Source of the DNA: Sutcliffiella horikoshii | GTDB lineage: Bacteria > Bacillota > Bacilli > Bacillales > Bacillaceae_I | Length of the DNA stretch: 64,000 nucleotides | Reading direction: 5' to 3' | Assembly: GCF_002157855.1 (NCBI RefSeq) | Contig: NZ_CP020880.1 | Location: 682,001 to 746,000 of the forward strand | Shown here: in pieces, positions 32,331-42,520 of the stretch | How the letters are laid out: each line of letters begins with the position of its first letter | Position numbering within the stretch: position 1 is the first letter of the stretch | Notes under the pieces: generated by a model | What the model was told of the DNA's origin: nothing | Seen by the model: the letters and a program-made list of their open reading frames with translations, nothing else | The model's database searches: none | Translations under genes and position numbers: made by a program

Positions 32331-34106
32331 TTGAAGAGTAATCATTTGAAGAAGAAAGTGGTTCCTGCAGTTCTCGCAGCATCCATCGCTTTTGCTGGAC
32401 TAGCTCTACCGGCAAAGAATGTGTTAGCGAATGAAGAAGTAGTAAGGATTCAACAACAGCTGATGGAAGCACCGACAGGTCTTAGCAAACAAGAGATCCT
32501 GTACTCCTTCTTAGGATCACAAGTTGGTGCTGAAGGGAAAGCAAGAGTGACTAGTGTAGACGCGACAGAGCAATTTTCAATCATCGAAGAAAAAGCAGAC
32601 AGTAAAACGAATACGTACCATTTTAAAACACAGGAAATGTATCAAGGAATTCCAGTATATGCTTCCCAACAGACAATCGCCTTGGATAAAGACAACAATG
32701 TTATTTCTTATATCGGGGACGTGAATAAGGACCTGTCCCGTTCGATTATTCCAACCGAGCCTTCGTTAACAACAGAAGAGGCGGAAACGGTGGCAAAAGA
32801 GAGCATTGAAGCAAAAATTGGAGAAGTATCCTCCTATGATGGAGTAGAGTCAGAACTGATTATTTACCCATCTGACGCTGGAAAACGTTTAGCCTATTTA
32901 GTGAAGGCTTCTACTTCCATACCTGCACCTGGATATTTCCATTACTTTGTTGATGCTACTAGTGGAGAGGTTCTGCACAACTTCGACGCAGTGGCGGCAT
33001 TGACTCCTGCCTTAGAGGAAGATGAGAATGCGAAGTTCACACCACTAGCAGGTGGAGGGACTACTCCAGCTCCACGTGCACTGCCAATTGAATACGTGGA
33101 CGTAACAGCAAAAGGGATGGACATCTTTGGAAAGCTTCATTCATTTAATGCAGTTAAAGATGCAAGCTCAAGTAAACATTTCCTTTATGATGGAACTCGT
33201 GGTAAAGGCGTTCACACGTTTAAAGCCAATAGAATGCCGGAAACTTCCTTCATCCTATTGTCTGGGCTTCTTGGCTTGACTGGCTTTGAAGTCGAGAGTA
33301 ATAAAAACTTCTTCTATGATCCAGCGGCCGTTTCTGCCCATATTAATGCATCGAAAACATTTGATTACTTTAAAAATATCCATGGCAGAAATTCTCTTGA
33401 TAATAACGGAATGAAACTTGTTTCGACTGTACATATCGGGGACAAGTGGAACAATGCAGCGTGGAATGGCAAGCAGATGCTTTACGGAGATGGAGATGGA
33501 CAACGAATGATCTCCCTATCAGGTGGGCTTGATGTTATTGCGCATGAAATGACACATGGAGTAATCGAAAAAACGACGAATCTCATCTATGAAAATGAAT
33601 CTGGCGCTATCAATGAGTCTATTGCAGACATCTTCGGTGCATTTGCGGAAAATAAAACTGGTGAAGGCCTATGGTTGCTAGGAGAGGATATTTGGACTCC
33701 TGGAATTCAGGGGGATGCCCTGCGATCCATGAGTGATCCAGGTTCTGTTTACATTGGTGGTTACACAGAGGATGGATACTACCCAGATCATTACGACAAG
33801 CGTTATCTAGGAGAGCTGGACCGAGGTGGGGTTCACATCAACTCCAGTATCAACAATAAAGCCGCACAGCTTATCACAGACGGCGGTACGCATTATGGTG
33901 TAACGGTGAATGGAATCGGAAAAGCTAGGACTGAAAAGATTTTCTACCGTGCTCTGACACTTTACCTGACACCATCATCTGGCTTTGCGGAAATGCGCCA
34001 AGCAGCAATCCAGGCTGCAAGAGACCTTCATCCTGACAGAAACGGTGCACCATCCTTAGAAGTGCAGGCGGTTATGGCAGCCTATGATGCGATTGGGGTT
34101 TACTAA
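32331..34106 (+). CDS. Secreted neutral metalloprotease (M4, thermolysin/NprA type)
   Basis: 591-residue preproenzyme: signal peptide (residues 1-34), FTP/PepSY propeptide (about 70-220) and mature M4 domain. Zinc motif HEMTH (405-409, catalytic Glu406), third ligand Glu429 in GAINESIAD, proton-donor His502 in GGVHINSSI. Processing probably occurs near 245-255. The start is TTG 32331 with AGAGGTGAACC upstream. It lies between two HTH-TPR regulators; in the B. cereus group the homologous nprA is activated by the RRNPP regulator NprR. Confidence 0.93.
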   Translation: MKSNHLKKKVVPAVLAASIAFAGLALPAKNVLANEEVVRIQQQLMEAPTGLSKQEILYSFLGSQVGAEGKARVTSVDATEQFSIIEEKADSKTNTYHFKTQEMYQGIPVYASQQTIALDKDNNVISYIGDVNKDLSRSIIPTEPSLTTEEAETVAKESIEAKIGEVSSYDGVESELIIYPSDAGKRLAYLVKASTSIPAPGYFHYFVDATSGEVLHNFDAVAALTPALEEDENAKFTPLAGGGTTPAPRALPIEYVDVTAKGMDIFGKLHSFNAVKDASSSKHFLYDGTRGKGVHTFKANRMPETSFILLSGLLGLTGFEVESNKNFFYDPAAVSAHINASKTFDYFKNIHGRNSLDNNGMKLVSTVHIGDKWNNAAWNGKQMLYGDGDGQRMISLSGGLDVIAHEMTHGVIEKTTNLIYENESGAINESIADIFGAFAENKTGEGLWLLGEDIWTPGIQGDALRSMSDPGSVYIGGYTEDGYYPDHYDKRYLGELDRGGVHINSSINNKAAQLITDGGTHYGVTVNGIGKARTEKIFYRALTLYLTPSSGFAEMRQAAIQAARDLHPDRNGAPSLEVQAVMAAYDAIGVY

Positions 34107-34123
34107 GCTTAAACTATAAAAAA

Positions 34124-34176
34124 GGACAGTCCCCCTTAATCTACGAAATGGTAGTAGGGGGACTTGTCTTTTATTT
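34124..34176 (+). terminator. Terminator of the neutral protease gene
   Basis: GGAC-A-GTCCCCC pairs with GGGGGAC-T-TGTC, followed by TTTTATTT. Confidence 0.8.
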
Positions 34177-34283
34177 AGTAGTCATATGTCCGACTTGTTT
34201 CATTTGGGAGAAGCTGTCTGTCACCCGTAAACGAACTGTGGTAGGATTAAAAAAATTATATGATTTTCACAGGGGATGACAGC

Positions 34284-35534
34284 ATGCTGGAAGGTAAGAT
34301 TATTAAATTTTATCGAGAATTTCAGGGATTAAAGCAAAAAGATCTAGGAGATGGAATTTGTTCCAGTACCCATATAAGTAAGATAGAACGGGGACTGACG
34401 GAGGTTTCCGGTGAGACTATTGATTTTTTATGCAAGCGTCTGGGAATTGAGATGGAATCGGAAATAAAGAATTACAGGGAGATCGAACAACTATTGAAAG
34501 AGTGGCAGGAAGCTATTGTGAAAAAGCTTAAACCTAGGGTGGAATCTATCAAACGACAACTCCAGGGTTTCAACCTATTACACATGCAGGACTTTTATCA
34601 CCTGTACACACTGATTCTGGCAAGATACTATTTATTTATTGGTGAGGCGAGAATGGCGGATGGATTAATGGAGGAAATATCGGCTTGGACGGATTCAGAT
34701 TTAACCCCTTATGAAAATAATCTGCTGCTTCACGTAAAAGGCGTTTACCACTTAAACTTGAAGAACAACTACGTGGAGGCGCTTGCATATTTGAAGGGAA
34801 TTAATCTGGAAGGTTACCCCAATCAAGAGTACTATTATGATTTGGCCTATGCATACCATTCTTTAAATTCTAGGGTCTTGGCGTTTTTTAATGCGAATAA
34901 AGCCCTTCAATATTTCACTAAAATACGGAGTTTTTCCCGCATCATAGAAGCAGAAATGCTCATGGTCATTCAACTTGAACAATCTGAAGACCATCCTACC
35001 TTAAGTCAAGAATACCACAGACTGATAGAAATGACGGAAGACTACGGGCTAGAACATCAAAAAGCGATGCTATATCATAATGTTGCCTATCTCTATTTAC
35101 GAAATGCCGAATACCAAAAAGCCAGTGGATTTTATAAAAAATCAATGGATGCGAGAGAAAAGAGTCATCCAAATTATTTAGGCTCCTTAGAAGGCTATGT
35201 GAATGCTTTAACCAAAGAAGGAAAGACCTCTAAAGAAAAGCTTCTAACCTTGGTGGAACAAGGGTTGGATTTATCCAAAGCCTCAAGTTCAACAACATTT
35301 ATCCACATTTTTAAGATGCATTATTTCTATCTGTCACATCAAACCGAAAAGTATTATGAATACTTGGAAGAGGAAGCATTCCCTTATTTTAAGGAAAAAG
35401 GTTATATGTTGCTAGTCGAGCACTATGGGGTCGTTCTTTTTGATTATTATATGGAAAAGAATGATATGGAAAGAGCAAACCGTTTTGCTGGGCCGGTGAT
35501 TAATAAGTTCAGGCGGAATAATCAGTTTGTGTAA
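34284..35534 (+). CDS. HTH-TPR regulator of RRNPP type, paralogue of the gene at 29588
   Basis: 416 residues with the same plan: HTH IIKFYREFQGLKQKDLGDGICSSTHISKIERGLTEVSGETI and TPR-like helices (YHNVAYLYLRNAEYQKASGFYKKSM). The linker LLKEWQEAIVKKL corresponds to LLRDWHNAIILRR in the other copy, showing common ancestry. The start at 34284 has AGGGG upstream. A terminator hairpin follows directly, leaving no room for a cognate peptide gene. Likely targets are the adjacent protease genes (inference). Confidence 0.85.
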   Translation: MLEGKIIKFYREFQGLKQKDLGDGICSSTHISKIERGLTEVSGETIDFLCKRLGIEMESEIKNYREIEQLLKEWQEAIVKKLKPRVESIKRQLQGFNLLHMQDFYHLYTLILARYYLFIGEARMADGLMEEISAWTDSDLTPYENNLLLHVKGVYHLNLKNNYVEALAYLKGINLEGYPNQEYYYDLAYAYHSLNSRVLAFFNANKALQYFTKIRSFSRIIEAEMLMVIQLEQSEDHPTLSQEYHRLIEMTEDYGLEHQKAMLYHNVAYLYLRNAEYQKASGFYKKSMDAREKSHPNYLGSLEGYVNALTKEGKTSKEKLLTLVEQGLDLSKASSSTTFIHIFKMHYFYLSHQTEKYYEYLEEEAFPYFKEKGYMLLVEHYGVVLFDYYMEKNDMERANRFAGPVINKFRRNNQFV

Positions 35535-35575
35535 AAAAAGTGGAGCATGAAAACCTTTGAAGGTACCATGCTCCA
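35533..35575 (-). terminator. Terminator of the large subtilase gene
   Basis: TGGAGCATG pairs with CATGCTCCA; on the minus strand it is followed by TTTTTTT. It may also serve the convergent HTH-TPR gene. Confidence 0.8.
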
Positions 35576-35583
35576 TATATTTG

Positions 35584-38500
35584 TTAGCGTAGTCCGTATG
35601 CTTTGATGATTTCTTGTGTAATCTTGTTACCTTGGTCGTCCCATGCGGATGCTTTTAGGGAGACGGATTTTGCAGATTTAGGATTTGTAATGGAAGCTGT
35701 AAACATATCCCCATCGCGGTTCAGTTTTACTTTCTTCCATTTTTTCCCTTCATTGAAGGATACCTCAAGGGTTGCTCCGTCCACATTTCCATAGCCAATT
35801 GCATCTTTTACTTTTTCTACAGAAATTTTCAGCTGGGTAGGTCTGTTTAACAAGGCATCACCGTTCACGTCGGTGTCGACACCATAATTCAACGTATAGA
35901 ATGGAAGAGGAGATTGCCATGGTTCCATTTCTTCTTTTGCTTTGAAGATCCATTCTGTTTTTGTGCTAGTAGATGTATTCCATCGTTCAGCATCACGTTT
36001 TGCCTCTGTGACTACCCGGAATTCTTGCAACTCATCCGTTAATTCGCCAAAGCCATAGACAGCTTGCCCTTTTCCTTCACGGATAAGCGTGTCCCCTTTG
36101 AATAGTTTGGTTGTTTGGTTTTGAACGGAAATATCGTAGTCTGTTCCACCTGTATTACCTGAACCAGCATCTGCCCATGCCGGTACGTTAATTTGCATCG
36201 AGTTCCCTTGGCGTTTAGGAGCCCAGTAGCCTTCTCCTAAAGCAGGGCGAACAACTGGTGAGAACCAATTTTCTACAAGCTTTTGCCCTTTTTCATAAAC
36301 AACACGAGGCTGACGGATCTCCCAAGTTTGATCTAGTACTGTTGCTTGGTGGTACCAGTACGTATCCTTTGTGGCGGACACATATTCCGTTCTAGTAGTC
36401 GGGAAGGAAATCTTGTATAGGAATCCGATTGCTCGAACTGTGTAAGGTCTCATGTCAAATCGGAATTCCCCGCCATCTGTTTCCACATGGGAATTGTAAT
36501 TTGTTTCAATAACTGCCAGATCTCTGTTTTTTGGTTCGTATGCTAATTTTTTCGGAACATTGCCTTGGTGGACATAATCTAGATCATAAGCGTAAGGGGA
36601 GTCCTTTGTTCCTTCGACTTGAAGCTTCACATTGCCAGAACGAACCGCTTTAATCAGTTTGTCTCCTTCTGATTTACTGATGGCTGCAACAGTAATAGGT
36701 ACTTCTCCTACATAAGCATTGAATTCCACATTTTCATAGTTTGCGATAATCAATAGTTTCGCACCTGCTGCAACTGCAGCAGCAGCTTGTTCGGATTCAC
36801 TGATCGTTTTGCTGCGATCTACCACAACCACTTTGCCTTTTGCATTCAGGCGGTCGTAGTCAGCATGTGATCCCTCTCCTGCATAGATTGCCTTTAAGTT
36901 ATGTTTTCCTTCCAGAAGAGTACTTCCAGGCATCGCAATTTCATCAAGTTCTTTGCCTTTAAAATTAATGGTCAGATATGGCTTTGTTAAGCGCCAGCGT
37001 GTTAAAAATTCAAACTCACCAAGCTTTGTCTTTTTCGTAGGTGCTGCATAAAGTTTATCTATCCATACAGGCATCAAATAAACACTGTGTACCGTACCTG
37101 TTCCCATCGTTTGGTAATATTCCATACGCTGATACATCGGTTCTGTTTTCTTTGGAACTTTGACTGTGATTTCGTTGGCTTTTCTTGCATCCAACTCCAC
37201 CGTCTTAGGCCCATCGAGTACGACTTCCGGTTCCCCTACAAGGGCAACACCTTTATGGTCAGTATTCACATCCACGTCCATCATGGACATCACGGAATAG
37301 GTGCCTTTTTTCAAGCGAAGTTCTCTTGTCCCTGGTACTGCAATAGCTTCTGGCAGCATCGTTTCGTTGAACATGACGACATATGCAAGGGCAGGTGAAC
37401 CGTCACGGTCTGTTGCATTTAACGTTAGTGTGTATCTTTCATCTTCTTTTATTGTAGCCATGGTTGTGTGAACCACTGCTTCTCCATTTGAACTTGCTGT
37501 TAAGTGCCCTTGGTAGCGTTGACCGCTTTCTCCATGTGCAGGGTCTACTGTTACTTTGACGTCAGCCGTTCCATTAGCTGGAACAGTGACAGAAGTTTGT
37601 GCGAGTGTCAGCATGCCTTCAGGAGCCGACTTGCCGTTTGCATCTGCAAAAGTAGCTTCAAGATCAAGGGTGATGTCTTGGTCACTTTCATTTGTGTACG
37701 TAACTGTTTTGTCTACAGGTGCTGCCTCATCATGCGGCCATTGGAAGAAACCAAATGAAACGGAGCCTGTTGCTCTTATGTCTGTATTTAACGCTTTTAC
37801 AATATCAATGCGTCCAGTCCCGATATGGTACGGCTGATAGTTTGGTAGTTTTTTCGCTGTATTCATTAGTGTTTCTTTTAATTCTTGAGGAGTGGCTTCA
37901 GGATTTTGTTGTAAAAGAATAGCCACTGCTCCTGCTACGTGAGGAGTTGCCATGGATGTACCGTTCAAACTTTTATAAGAACCTGTGCCTGATGAGTATT
38001 GAGAACGCGCAGCCATGATTCCTACTCCAGGTGCGGAAACATCTGGTTTTAATGCCATGTCACCAAGTCGCGGTCCTTTGGAAGAGAACCAGGCAAGTTG
38101 ATCATTTTTGTCAACCGCACCTATCGTCAGGGCAGCATCCGCAGCACCAGGAGAGCCAACGCTTCCTTCTGCCCCAGCATTACCCGCTGCAATGACGAAT
38201 AATGTTCCATGCTCTTCTGTCAGTGTGTTAACTGCTTGTGCCATTGGGTCCGTTCCGTCACTGCCGACAGTACTGCCAAGACTCATGTTAACAACATCTG
38301 CATTTTGAGCTGCCCATTCCATTCCTTCGATGATCCATGAGGCAAGACCCGAACCGTTATCGCCCAGTACTTTTCCTACTAGTAATCTAGCATCTGGGGC
38401 CACACCTTTATGTTGGCCTTCAGAAGCAGCACCAGTTCCAAGGATCGTAGAAGCTACGTGTGTGCCGTGGCCATTTTTATCCTGGACTTCTTCACCAGGT

Positions 38501-39300
38501 ACAAAACTTATTGCTTCATCCAGTTGCGGAGCAATGTCAGGGTGAGTCGAGTCTATTCCGCTATCAAGGACGGCCACCTTGATCCCTTCACCTGTTAAGC
38601 CTGCTTCCCAAGCAGTGTGCGTTCCAATCTGTGGCACACTCTCGTGAAGGGTAGCTTCGACTTTAGCATCCAGCCAAATTTTTTCGATTGCATAGTTAAG
38701 TTGTACAGATTCTGGTTTAGATTTGTCTGTCTTTTTGGATTGAACATCATTCCAGAAAGTTGTTGCTTCATCTTTGTTTGTTTCTAAGGCTGCAGCGTTA
38801 ATACTTTTGAGTTCACGCTGTTTTTTTGCGCCTTTTGGAGCTGCTTTTGTGGAAGCTGCTTTTGCTTTCGTTTCTTGGTATTCGACGATGACAGGAACGG
38901 TGGAGCTGTTAGTGTCATCAAATTGGTATTCTACTAGTTTTGTAATGTTGAAAAGATTGTGATCAAGCTTTCCCTCTGCCAGATATGGCATCGCAGCATT
39001 TGGGTACACATATGTGTCTTCACCGACTGTGATGACGCGAATTCCATCACCGTTGTTCTCGGCAGGTTCTACATTAATGACACTTTGTCCAGATGGCAAA
39101 GAGGTTACATGAACAATATCCCCAGTAATTAAGGTGATTTTAGTTTCGCCAGTTCCAAGTTGATCGTGGATGATGGTTGGTTCATTAGTGGTTGTGGATT
39201 TGGTGTTTGCCCCAAGCGCCTGTCCTTGAAAAAGGGATGTGGCAAGCATGAAAACGGCGATGACTGCTATAAAGAAAGTCTTAAGTGTTAGCTTTCGCAT
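35584..39300 (-). CDS. Large secreted subtilisin-like serine protease (S8)
   Basis: 1238 residues: signal peptide (1-30), propeptide region (about 40-225), S8 catalytic domain with Asp246 (AVLDSGID), His278 (NGHGTHVAST), oxyanion Asn374 (AAGNAG) and Ser449 (GTSMATPHVAGA). A PA-like insert (KLLIIANYENVEF, ITVAAISKSEGDKLI) and several beta-rich C-terminal domains follow. No LPxTG anchor is seen, so it is probably released or cell-wall associated non-covalently. The start is placed at 39300, where GGAG lies 7 nt upstream; a 69-residue upstream extension is noncoding. Confidence 0.92.
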   Translation of the reverse strand: MRKLTLKTFFIAVIAVFMLATSLFQGQALGANTKSTTTNEPTIIHDQLGTGETKITLITGDIVHVTSLPSGQSVINVEPAENNGDGIRVITVGEDTYVYPNAAMPYLAEGKLDHNLFNITKLVEYQFDDTNSSTVPVIVEYQETKAKAASTKAAPKGAKKQRELKSINAAALETNKDEATTFWNDVQSKKTDKSKPESVQLNYAIEKIWLDAKVEATLHESVPQIGTHTAWEAGLTGEGIKVAVLDSGIDSTHPDIAPQLDEAISFVPGEEVQDKNGHGTHVASTILGTGAASEGQHKGVAPDARLLVGKVLGDNGSGLASWIIEGMEWAAQNADVVNMSLGSTVGSDGTDPMAQAVNTLTEEHGTLFVIAAGNAGAEGSVGSPGAADAALTIGAVDKNDQLAWFSSKGPRLGDMALKPDVSAPGVGIMAARSQYSSGTGSYKSLNGTSMATPHVAGAVAILLQQNPEATPQELKETLMNTAKKLPNYQPYHIGTGRIDIVKALNTDIRATGSVSFGFFQWPHDEAAPVDKTVTYTNESDQDITLDLEATFADANGKSAPEGMLTLAQTSVTVPANGTADVKVTVDPAHGESGQRYQGHLTASSNGEAVVHTTMATIKEDERYTLTLNATDRDGSPALAYVVMFNETMLPEAIAVPGTRELRLKKGTYSVMSMMDVDVNTDHKGVALVGEPEVVLDGPKTVELDARKANEITVKVPKKTEPMYQRMEYYQTMGTGTVHSVYLMPVWIDKLYAAPTKKTKLGEFEFLTRWRLTKPYLTINFKGKELDEIAMPGSTLLEGKHNLKAIYAGEGSHADYDRLNAKGKVVVVDRSKTISESEQAAAAVAAGAKLLIIANYENVEFNAYVGEVPITVAAISKSEGDKLIKAVRSGNVKLQVEGTKDSPYAYDLDYVHQGNVPKKLAYEPKNRDLAVIETNYNSHVETDGGEFRFDMRPYTVRAIGFLYKISFPTTRTEYVSATKDTYWYHQATVLDQTWEIRQPRVVYEKGQKLVENWFSPVVRPALGEGYWAPKRQGNSMQINVPAWADAGSGNTGGTDYDISVQNQTTKLFKGDTLIREGKGQAVYGFGELTDELQEFRVVTEAKRDAERWNTSTSTKTEWIFKAKEEMEPWQSPLPFYTLNYGVDTDVNGDALLNRPTQLKISVEKVKDAIGYGNVDGATLEVSFNEGKKWKKVKLNRDGDMFTASITNPKSAKSVSLKASAWDDQGNKITQEIIKAYGLR

Positions 39301-39635
39301 GTGCATTCTCCTGTTCTTGTTTTTGATAGAATATGTAGTTCTTAGAAGTTGGCCAAAGGTAGAGTAGAGCGGGAATTCACCTCCTGAAGTGAGATTCAAT
39401 TGTCTGTCGATGTTAAGAAATGTCTTAGGTGTGAGAAAAAAATGAGCGTGAGTAATTCGTGTTGCGAAGTTAATTGAATTGTAAGGGCTGTTAGGCTTCG
39501 CTGACAAATGGTGTTTTGAATGGGTCTAGAGGGCTATCAAAAAGAGACGCGAGAGTGGTTGAATGGCCGGGAATAACCTTTGGAGTGTGAAAAAAGAACT
39601 AAAAGGGAGGAGGAGAGTTGGGGTTTTGAGAGTAT

Positions 39636-39671
39636 AAGGGGTCTGACCCGCTGTGCGTTAATGCGTTAAAG
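39636..39671 (+). repeat. 36-bp dispersed exact repeat, copy 1
   Basis: Identical over 36 bp to 54368-54403; it begins AAGGGGTCTGACCC and ends AATGCGTTAAAG. At this copy the matching terminator arm is missing. It lies in the gap 39301-39746, which otherwise holds the leader of the subtilase gene and the tetR terminator. Confidence 0.9.
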
Positions 39672-39675
39672 CTAC

Positions 39676-39722
39676 ACAAAAAGGACTGCTTCAAAGTCTA
39701 GTATTTGGACTTCGAAGCAGCC
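39676..39722 (-). terminator. Terminator of the tetR gene at 39747
   Basis: GGCTGCTTCGAAGTC pairs with GACTTTGAAGCAGTCC on the minus strand, followed by TTTTTG. Confidence 0.8.
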
Positions 39723-39746
39723 TGTGATGGTGGTATTCAGTTTGGG

Positions 39747-40649
39747 TTAGTTGTTTTGGTGGAAGTATTTTTCTATTAATTTTTGTAGTGTAGTCCATTC
39801 CTGTTGGTTAGAGGAATGGATAGAGACGCTTTTGGTAACGGTTTCCAATGCGCTCTCTACTAGGAAACGCCTTGGTGGAGTGCTGTTTTTCCCGCTTAAC
39901 TCCACCTGAATAAAGTCTAACAGCTCTGCTGATTTCTCATAATCGGCACTACCAGATAGATTCTTTTTCAAGTCGCTCACTGCATGCGCGATAGCATGTG
40001 GCAACGGCAGTTCTTTGTCTCCTTCATGTGGCACCCAACGCGCCATAGACTCTGCTTCTACCAGGACCTCCCCGGACTCCGCCACATCCTCCACGATCTT
40101 GACTAAGCGATTGACGCTGTATTGCACAACTCTATGAATGTCCAGTTTCTTGTCGTGGGTCATGGTGTAGTATCTGATGCCGTGATTCAGGATTCCAAGA
40201 TACATAATGGCACAGTCCCAGAGGTATTCGCGTTTTTCTTCACCGAAGATCTCCAAGAATCGTTGATGCACCCAGCGCAGCATCCTTAGCTGACTCTTTT
40301 GGATGAAGTCCTTTAACTCTGAATCATTAATGAAGATGACTTCTTCAAAAAGAGAAATCAATTTATTTGCCCGATTAGTCTCCATTTGAAGTTCAAACTG
40401 TTTGATGAAAATGTTTATGTCGGAAGGGTCCTGTCCAATTAAGAGGTCGTTCCGCTCTTTTTCCATATTTTTATATAAAGTTTTAAATAACGCAATTAAA
40501 AGTTCGTTCTTAGAAGAAAAATAATTATATAAGGTTCCTTTGGCAATCCCGCTCTCATCCAGAATGTCCTGAATCGAAGTCGCTTGAAAGCCTTTTTCAA
40601 TAAAAAGTTTATGAGCACATGTAAGAACATGCAGTTTACGATCCTTCAT
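39747..40649 (-). CDS. TetR/AcrR family regulator of the adjacent exporter
   Basis: 300 residues, longer than most TetR proteins. HTH: QATSIQDILDESGIAKGTLYNYFSSKNELL (about residues 22-51). The long C-terminal part is helical. Divergent from an MFS drug exporter with AGTATAAA/GGTATAAA repeats in the shared region (40761-40815), where it presumably binds. AGGTGATAAA precedes the ATG. Confidence 0.9.
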   Translation of the reverse strand: MKDRKLHVLTCAHKLFIEKGFQATSIQDILDESGIAKGTLYNYFSSKNELLIALFKTLYKNMEKERNDLLIGQDPSDINIFIKQFELQMETNRANKLISLFEEVIFINDSELKDFIQKSQLRMLRWVHQRFLEIFGEEKREYLWDCAIMYLGILNHGIRYYTMTHDKKLDIHRVVQYSVNRLVKIVEDVAESGEVLVEAESMARWVPHEGDKELPLPHAIAHAVSDLKKNLSGSADYEKSAELLDFIQVELSGKNSTPPRRFLVESALETVTKSVSIHSSNQQEWTTLQKLIEKYFHQNN

Positions 40650-40831
40650 TTTATCACCTGACTAAAATAGACTAGTGGTACAAAAATAATAGTACACCAA
40701 AACATTTTTTTACACAAATAGCAAATTGACAAAGTTTTCAAGATTGAAAAATATGAACTGATGGTATAAAATTGGTGTAGATGTAATAGTAGTATAAAAA
40801 ATGTACTGTTAGTATAAATGGAGGAGAAAGA

Positions 40832-42403
40832 ATGCAGCAAGCAGCACCAAACACCACTATAAATCGTCCGCCATATGGTATTTTGGCCATTTTAATGATC
40901 GGCGCATTTATTGCTTTTTTAAATAATACATTATTGAATATTGCCCTGCCGTCCATTATGACGGAACTTCAAGTGGGGCCTTCTACCGTACAATGGCTGA
41001 CAACCGGCTTCATGTTGGTCAACGGGGTATTGATTCCGACCACAGCTTTTCTAATTCAAAAGTATTCTGTGCGGAATTTGTTCATCGTCGCGATGGGTCT
41101 TTTTGCCGTTGGAACAGTGATGGCCGGTTTTGCACCGATTTTCGGGGTTCTTTTAGCAGGCAGAATGATGCAGGCATCCGGGTCGGCGATCTTAATGCCG
41201 TTATTGATGAATGTCATGCTGGTCAGCTTTCCAATTGAAAAGCGCGGAACCGCGATGGGGATATTTGGACTTATTTTGATGGGAGCACCTGCAATCGGGC
41301 CGACGCTTTCTGGTTGGCTGATTGAGCATTATGATTGGAGAATGCTATTTCATTTCGTTTCTCCGATTGCCGTCGGCGTTTTGCTTCTTGGGGTATTTTT
41401 GTTGAAAGATAGAAAAGAAAAACAGGATATTCGCTTGGATAGATTCTCTGTCGTTTTATCGAGTCTTGGGTTCGGTGGACTGCTATACGGTTTTAGTTCC
41501 GCAGGCGCCAAGGGTTGGGACAGTCCGCTTGTTTACGGTACGATTGCCATCGGAACGTTATCGTTAGTTTGGTTCATTTTACGTCAGCTTGGAAAAGAAA
41601 AACCGATGCTAAACTTCCGAATCTACCGTTATCCAATGTTCGCTTTATCATCTGCCATCTCCATGGTTATCACAATGGCGATGTTCTCCGGGATGATCTT
41701 GTTGCCAATTTATGTGCAGACGATCCGTGGAATTTCACCATTGGATGCAGGATTGTTGATGCTACCTGGTGCAATTGTGATGGCGTTGATGTCGCCCATC
41801 ACAGGGAAGTTGTTTGATAAATACGGTGGACGCGCGCTCGCCATTACTGGTTTGGCGATTACGGTCGTAACCACATACTTCTTTAGTCAATTGACATTTG
41901 AAACAACTTACACACAATTATTGATTTTATATACGGTGCGGATGTTTGGGATGTCGATGGTGTTTATGCCGGTGTCCACAAACGGGTTAAATCAACTTCC
42001 AACTCGCTTCTATCCGCATGGTACCGCGATGAACAACACGCTTCAGCAAGTGTCCGGAGCGATTGGAACGGCGTTGCTTGTGACATTGATGTCTACTAGG
42101 GCGGAAAGTGTTGGCCGCGAACTTTCAGGTGATGCGATGGCCGCTTTGGGTGCAAATCCCTCCACCGAAGCCATTGCGGGTGTGCAGCAGCAAGTCATGA
42201 TGCAAGGGATGTTAGAAGGAATCAATTTCGCCTTTTTCGTGTCCACGTTTATTGCGGTGGTTGCGCTTGTGTTGTCTTTCTTTATTAAGCGAGCGACACA
42301 GGCAGAGGATTCAGAGGCAGAAGTGGAGACGGCGCCGATGGGCGAACTCGCGGGTGCCGATGGTGAGCGCAAGGTGAAGACGAAATTGGTTGGGAATAAT
42401 TAA
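40832..42403 (+). CDS. DHA2-family (EmrB/QacA type) MFS multidrug exporter
   Basis: 523 residues with 14 predicted TM helices. DHA2 marks: FLNNTLLNIALPSIMTELQ in TM1, VQWLTTGFMLVNGVLIP, LLAGRMMQASGSAILMPLL (motif A/B region), GIFGLILMGAPAIGPTLSGWLIEHYDWRMLF (motif C antiporter signature). It expels lipophilic drugs in exchange for protons. AGGAG precedes the ATG. The divergent TetR gene is the likely repressor. Confidence 0.92.
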   Translation: MQQAAPNTTINRPPYGILAILMIGAFIAFLNNTLLNIALPSIMTELQVGPSTVQWLTTGFMLVNGVLIPTTAFLIQKYSVRNLFIVAMGLFAVGTVMAGFAPIFGVLLAGRMMQASGSAILMPLLMNVMLVSFPIEKRGTAMGIFGLILMGAPAIGPTLSGWLIEHYDWRMLFHFVSPIAVGVLLLGVFLLKDRKEKQDIRLDRFSVVLSSLGFGGLLYGFSSAGAKGWDSPLVYGTIAIGTLSLVWFILRQLGKEKPMLNFRIYRYPMFALSSAISMVITMAMFSGMILLPIYVQTIRGISPLDAGLLMLPGAIVMALMSPITGKLFDKYGGRALAITGLAITVVTTYFFSQLTFETTYTQLLILYTVRMFGMSMVFMPVSTNGLNQLPTRFYPHGTAMNNTLQQVSGAIGTALLVTLMSTRAESVGRELSGDAMAALGANPSTEAIAGVQQQVMMQGMLEGINFAFFVSTFIAVVALVLSFFIKRATQAEDSEAEVETAPMGELAGADGERKVKTKLVGNN

Positions 42404-42417
42404 ACTGTGTGAGGGAA

Positions 42418-42456
42418 GTCCGCTTCTGCCTTTTAGGTGGGGGCGGATTTTTTTTT
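42418..42456 (+). terminator. Terminator of the MFS gene
   Basis: TCCGC and GCGGA, with inner pairing, followed by a run of nine or more T. Confidence 0.7.
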
Positions 42457-42520
42457 TGTGAATGGCGTGCGGAGGTGTGTGTAAATGATGTGTGTTTGTG
42501 TCGAATGGCATTTATATGGG

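Noticed and set aside
39301-39507. Upstream extension of the subtilase
   Set aside because: A clear signal peptide begins at 39300 with GGAG at the right distance; the extension has no such features.
40761-40815. Defined operator for the TetR at 39747
   Set aside because: GGTATAAA/AGTATAAA repeats are visible but overlap AT-rich promoter-like sequence, and no clear palindrome could be fixed; left as a note in the gene entry.
42043-42372. 109-codon antisense frame in the MFS gene
   Set aside because: Shadow of a hydrophobic coding region.
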